From Methanolobus sp. (GTDB lineage: Archaea > Halobacteriota > Methanosarcinia > Methanosarcinales > Methanosarcinaceae), in assembly GCA_029762595.1 (NCBI GenBank), contig JARVGJ010000018.1, positions 1 to 47,662 of the forward strand: DNA of 47,662 nucleotides, read 5' to 3'. Within the stretch, counting starts at the first letter, position 1, and every line of letters begins with the position of its first letter. Position numbers and translations under genes: made by a program. Of the stretch, positions 45,055 through 47,662 are shown piece after piece. The notes under the pieces were generated by a model that saw nothing but the letters and a program-made list of their open reading frames with translations, did not search any database and was not told where the DNA came from.

Positions 45055-45611
45055 ATTTTTCCACTCCATTAATATTTATTTAAAAAAATATGAATAACCC
45101 TGTTACCCACTAAAGTAATTATGCAGGATATGCATAAATAGTTTATTCACCTAGAAGTGCATAAATATATTAATATTAATCACTTGAGGTACGATCATTT
45201 CTTATGTGAATGTGATTTTTATGTAAGCTTTAATCAACCAGATATACAAGCAAAGTGTAGAGTTAAATTTTTGCCGGGATGACAGAAACAGGAGTCAGGC
45301 TCATCTGGTAGCTGTATTCTGTGTTTTTGCAAAAATAGGTCAGAGCACTGCGGAGTTCACGTTAAAAAACTATGGTTCAGAGAGCTCCACAGGTTGCCTG
45401 CCTGTCTTTTAGGGGGTTAAAGAAGTTGAGTTCGATGCATCATTATAGTTAAAGCTCATTATAGCACCAAAGAGTCGGTGATCTAACCCCTACTAATATT
45501 TACTCTTTAAAATATATATAACTTGCCAACCAACACACAGGCAGTCAATAGGTAGCTATTATATTCTATGTTATTGGAGTCTTTTTTGATTGAAACCAGG
45601 AGCTTAAGAAC
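45055..45611. other. Intergenic region with structured element
   Basis: No gene seen. TAGGGGGTTA (45410-45419) and TAACCCCTA (45484-45492) can close a ~64-base loop that holds two copies of CATTATAG and a CACC...GGTG hairpin; an ACAGG...CCTGT hairpin followed by TTTT precedes it. It may be a structured RNA or terminators. Confidence 0.35.
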
Positions 45612-45719
45612 ATGCAAAGAAGACTCTTTCAGAACGGGTTTTGGGAATGGGTTGCGGACAGAAAACGGCAGTATGGCATCCTGTTAAGCCGGGATGAGAT
45701 GGATCTGCTGGAGGGCTGA
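45612..45719 (+). CDS. Possible small protein, 35 residues
   Basis: ATG 45612 after CAGGAGC opens MQRRLFQNGFWEWVADRKRQYGILLSRDEMDLLEG. The composition is protein-like (amphipathic, W-rich, charged) and coding-like sequence continues after the stop in frame (IAGLYLLELRLLKRIKYK), so it may instead be a remnant of a longer gene. No family recognised. Confidence 0.3.
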   Translation: MQRRLFQNGFWEWVADRKRQYGILLSRDEMDLLEG

Positions 45720-45785
45720 ATTGCAGGGCTTTACCTACTTGAGTTAAGGCTGCTGAAACGAATTAAATATAAAAGCGGGAACTGT

Positions 45786-46181
45786 TTATCCTTTCACAAG
45801 GAACCTGACAAAGTCCGGACTCAGTCTGGTTTCCCATATCATCTTTTCTTCATCTTCCTTGTCTGAAAAACCTTCCTGCTTGTACTGTGCAATACGGTCA
45901 TAAACGCTCTGTGAAACTTCAGAGTATTCGTTTATGTCTTTTCTGTGTCCACATACGTCTCCTTCTAAAAGCTCGATTCCCTGCATCCCCAGGTACATCT
46001 TTGCAGAATTAGAAATGGTTCTCTTGTAGGAGTTGGGCATGTGAAGAGCTTTTAAGGTGGGGCATTTTTGAACAAGTGCAAAGATATCCGTGTTTGAAGG
46101 TCTGAATGCAAGGTGGACTATTTGCTCATTCGGAACAAGTGTTTCTACTTCATCTTTTGAACTTACTACTCTTATTTTCAT
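45786..46181 (-). CDS. DUF1699 family protein
   Basis: 131 residues matching the methanogen DUF1699 pattern: MKIRVVSSKDEVETLVPNEQIVHLAFRPSNTDIFALVQKCPTLKALHMPNSYKRTISNSAKMYL...GDVCGHRKDINEYSEV. The family is restricted to Methanosarcinales and has no known function; the first half looks like one leucine-rich-repeat-like beta-alpha unit. No strong ribosome site is visible before the ATG. Confidence 0.82.
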   Translation of the reverse strand: MKIRVVSSKDEVETLVPNEQIVHLAFRPSNTDIFALVQKCPTLKALHMPNSYKRTISNSAKMYLGMQGIELLEGDVCGHRKDINEYSEVSQSVYDRIAQYKQEGFSDKEDEEKMIWETRLSPDFVRFLVKG

Positions 46182-46403
46182 ATATCTAACCTTATAAAGT
46201 TTAGCTAGTAAATTATGAGGATGTTTGGAATATATTTAAAGTTGTTGTATATACAGTGGTAAGTGGAAACGACAGTTTATATCTGTAGAATATGGGCATT
46301 TAATTGTGTAGAAGTGCAACCATAACACTGAAGATAGATGATCAAAATATTGTGGAAGATATATTGTGTTACTATTTGATTAATATATGGCGAAGTGTTT
46401 ATA

Positions 46404-46478
46404 TGTTAACGGTGTTAACATGACTTATATATGGTGTGCGTTCTAATTTTACCACCCCATTTCCTCCTTTCGCACACC
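46404..46478. promoter_or_regulatory. Palindrome, TATA box and hairpin
   Basis: TGTTAACGGTGTTAACA (46404-46420) has perfect 7-base arms and abuts a TATA-like CTTATATATGG (46424-46434), an operator position on the plus strand. GGTGTGCG (46433-46440) and CGCACACC (46471-46478) are fully complementary. On the minus strand the loop exposes AAAGGAGG followed by ATG and a two-codon frame (GGG TGG TAA), so a minus transcript would present a ribosome site in a hairpin loop about 270 bases before the DUF1699 gene. Confidence 0.45.
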
Positions 46479-46699
46479 TCTATATGTATTTTTCATGATT
46501 TAACGGGTCCATAGTATCATGTTTGCTCCATAGGTTAATCTGATTAGGCCAAACAAGGTGCAAGTGGGAACTAAGAGATTGTAAAACAAAAATGCGATGC
46601 GAAACTTTTAGTATGCGTGATAAGGAACGTATATATGTAATAGGCACCATTAACTGTTAGCAAATTATTGTAAAGGTGTTATGAACAGGAGTGTCAAAA

Positions 46700-47095
46700 A
46701 TGGTTACAAAATATACACACATTAAAGATCCTATTATCGGTTATGTAGTCACTGAAGTAAAAACCACAGAGGGGCGTAAGGGAGGGATTTGTTTTCATGC
46801 AGTAACCGATTCATCTTATCTTCCAGTGGCAAAAGGAGACATATTGATATCGGACGATGAGACCGCAGATATTGGATATGAACTAGGTAAATATGAAAAT
46901 TTTGTCGGGATCTTGCCGGCATTGCCAGGTTCATATGTACATAGCGTTTTGATCGAGAAGCCCTTTATAGGTGAAGTAATGACCCTTGGAAGGGAATTTA
47001 AAGGCGCAACAAATCTGGATTGGGACAAATTCTGTAAAAGTGCTGTTGAAGATGCAGTTGAGAACTATAAGGCAGAAGCAAAAAAGAAAAAATGA
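46700..47095 (+). CDS. Conserved-looking protein of unknown function
   Basis: 131 residues, soluble. Features are VGILPALPGSYVHSVLIEKPFIGEVMTLGREFKGATNLDWDKFCKSAVEDAVENY and a lysine-rich tail (KAEAKKKK). No family recognised. Start is ATG 46700, eight bases after AGGAG; GTG 46691 overlaps that site. A TATA-like GTATATATGTAA at 46629-46640 fits a leader of about 40 bases. The long A/T-rich upstream region suggests its own regulation. Confidence 0.65.
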   Translation: MVTKYTHIKDPIIGYVVTEVKTTEGRKGGICFHAVTDSSYLPVAKGDILISDDETADIGYELGKYENFVGILPALPGSYVHSVLIEKPFIGEVMTLGREFKGATNLDWDKFCKSAVEDAVENYKAEAKKKK

Positions 47096-47212
47096 GATTT
47101 TCTTTAGAGGATTCAGATTAACCCTCCTTTATTTAAGTATCTGATAAATTCAAGTTGTAACTCGTCCTTTTGATCCCATATTTTATGTTTTTGTTCCTTT
47201 TCACCTTAATTT

Positions 47213-47234
47213 TAGGATAGCTTACGCTATCCTA
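47213..47234. terminator. Perfect hairpin at the transposase stop codon
   Basis: TAGGATAGC and GCTATCCTA form a 9-bp perfect stem with a TTAC loop. It overlaps the transposase stop codon at its edge and is the likely end of its transcript, or part of the insertion-sequence end. Confidence 0.6.
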
Positions 47235-47662
47235 GATTGTCCCCTTCCTTTTCAGTGTCCTCAATTGATGAAGATTAAAGGAAAAAACTGTCATTAACAT
47301 CTTCACATTCACTCTTTCCACAGTTGTGACAAGTACTTTTCCTGCTTTGAACACTTCCTTTGCTACTGCATAGACTCTTTCACATGGAACTCGCTGCACA
47401 CTTATTCGTTCATTTCTGAGAATATCCGCTATTTCCAATGGATGTCCTCTTACCGCTCTTTGCATTGTTGCTGCAAAACCCTTTGCAACCGCTCCAAAGT
47501 ATCCTTTGTCACGGTAGACTACTTCACCTACTTCTGATAGATCTACCTGTGAATCATGTACCGATGCAGTTGTTGTTTCGAATCTTCTGATTAGTTCATA
47601 ATCCTTATCAATTATTGTATGGAGCTTGTAACCGAAATGAGATTTACCACCTTTTTTTGCCC
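47232..47662 (-). mobile_element. IS5-type DDE transposase, C-terminal part, cut by window end
   Basis: An open frame enters at the window end (codon at 47658-47660) and runs to the stop at 47232, at least 142 residues. KKGGKSHFGYKLHTIIDKDYELIRRFETTTASVHDSQV is the classic IS5-family block after the first catalytic Asp, followed by VVYRDKGYFG with the second Asp, and a later Glu-containing helix (LEIADILRNERISVQR). The frame is intact here, so the element may be active. The N-terminal part and one end lie beyond the window; I could not mark the terminal repeats. Confidence 0.88.

Noticed and set aside
45455-45480. tracrRNA-like string GCACCAAAGAGTCGGTGA
   Set aside because: Resemblance to the Cas9 tracrRNA tail is a chance match; no cas9, repeat array or anti-repeat exists here.

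Overview
The window reads as the chromosome of a methylotrophic methanogenic archaeon, most likely of the Methanosarcinaceae (Methanolobus, Methanococcoides or Methanomethylovorans type). The indicators are a RamA-type corrinoid activase flanked by two methylcobamide:CoM methyltransferase-like (URO-D fold) genes, three FilR1/DUF1724 winged-helix regulators, a BCCT betaine-type transporter, an archaeal TRAM protein, DUF1699 and DUF2551 proteins, a gamma carbonic anhydrase, and A+T-rich intergenic DNA with archaeal TATA-like boxes. All functions are inferred by reading the sequence; no search was run.

Layout. 1-3.9 kb: methyl-transfer operon (URO-D protein, RamA-like activase, MtbA-like protein). 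4.0-4.6 kb: frameshifted remnant of a zeta-type P-loop toxin and its small partner. 4.7-6.5 kb: a G+C-richer acetolactate-synthase-like ThDP enzyme. 6.5-10.0 kb: a 1167-residue NorD-like VWA protein. 10.2-11.2 kb: small wHTH regulator and gamma carbonic anhydrase with a (GTTA)13 microsatellite in its leader. 11.6-14.3 kb: PfkB sugar kinase plus glucan phosphorylase (glycogen use). 14.3-15.2 kb: bacterial-type RNase III. 15.3-18.5 kb (minus strand): sulfur/Fe-S cluster tusA - dsrE-like - iscS-like - iscU/DUF59 fusion - DUF2284; the IscS-like protein lacks the PLP lysine. 18.6-22.1 kb: PPP phosphatase, exported alkaline-phosphatase-superfamily protein, MFS transporter.

22.1-23.8 kb is a very A+T-rich gene desert with one good small-RNA candidate. 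23.8-25.2 kb holds a zinc-ribbon protein and two small DNA-binding-type proteins, followed by tRNA-Gln(CTG) and hisG. 26.6-29.4 kb is an operon of a membrane-anchored protein, a radical SAM enzyme and an alpha/beta hydrolase. 29.5-33.2 kb contains an ICMT/NnrU-type membrane protein, a VOC protein, a duplicated META lipoprotein, a TRAM protein and an unknown.

33.5-42 kb is a regulatory/osmolyte region: three paralogous FilR1 regulators, a four-copy tandem repeat of about 69 bp, a PAS-only protein, a BCCT transporter translationally coupled to an unknown protein, and an amphi-Trp protein. 42-47.7 kb holds a C-GCAxxG-C-C protein, small membrane proteins, a TM-helix-repeat (MscS-like) protein, DUF1699, an unknown conserved-looking protein and an IS5-type transposase cut by the window end. 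Several intergenic hairpins and palindromes here are not explained by genes.
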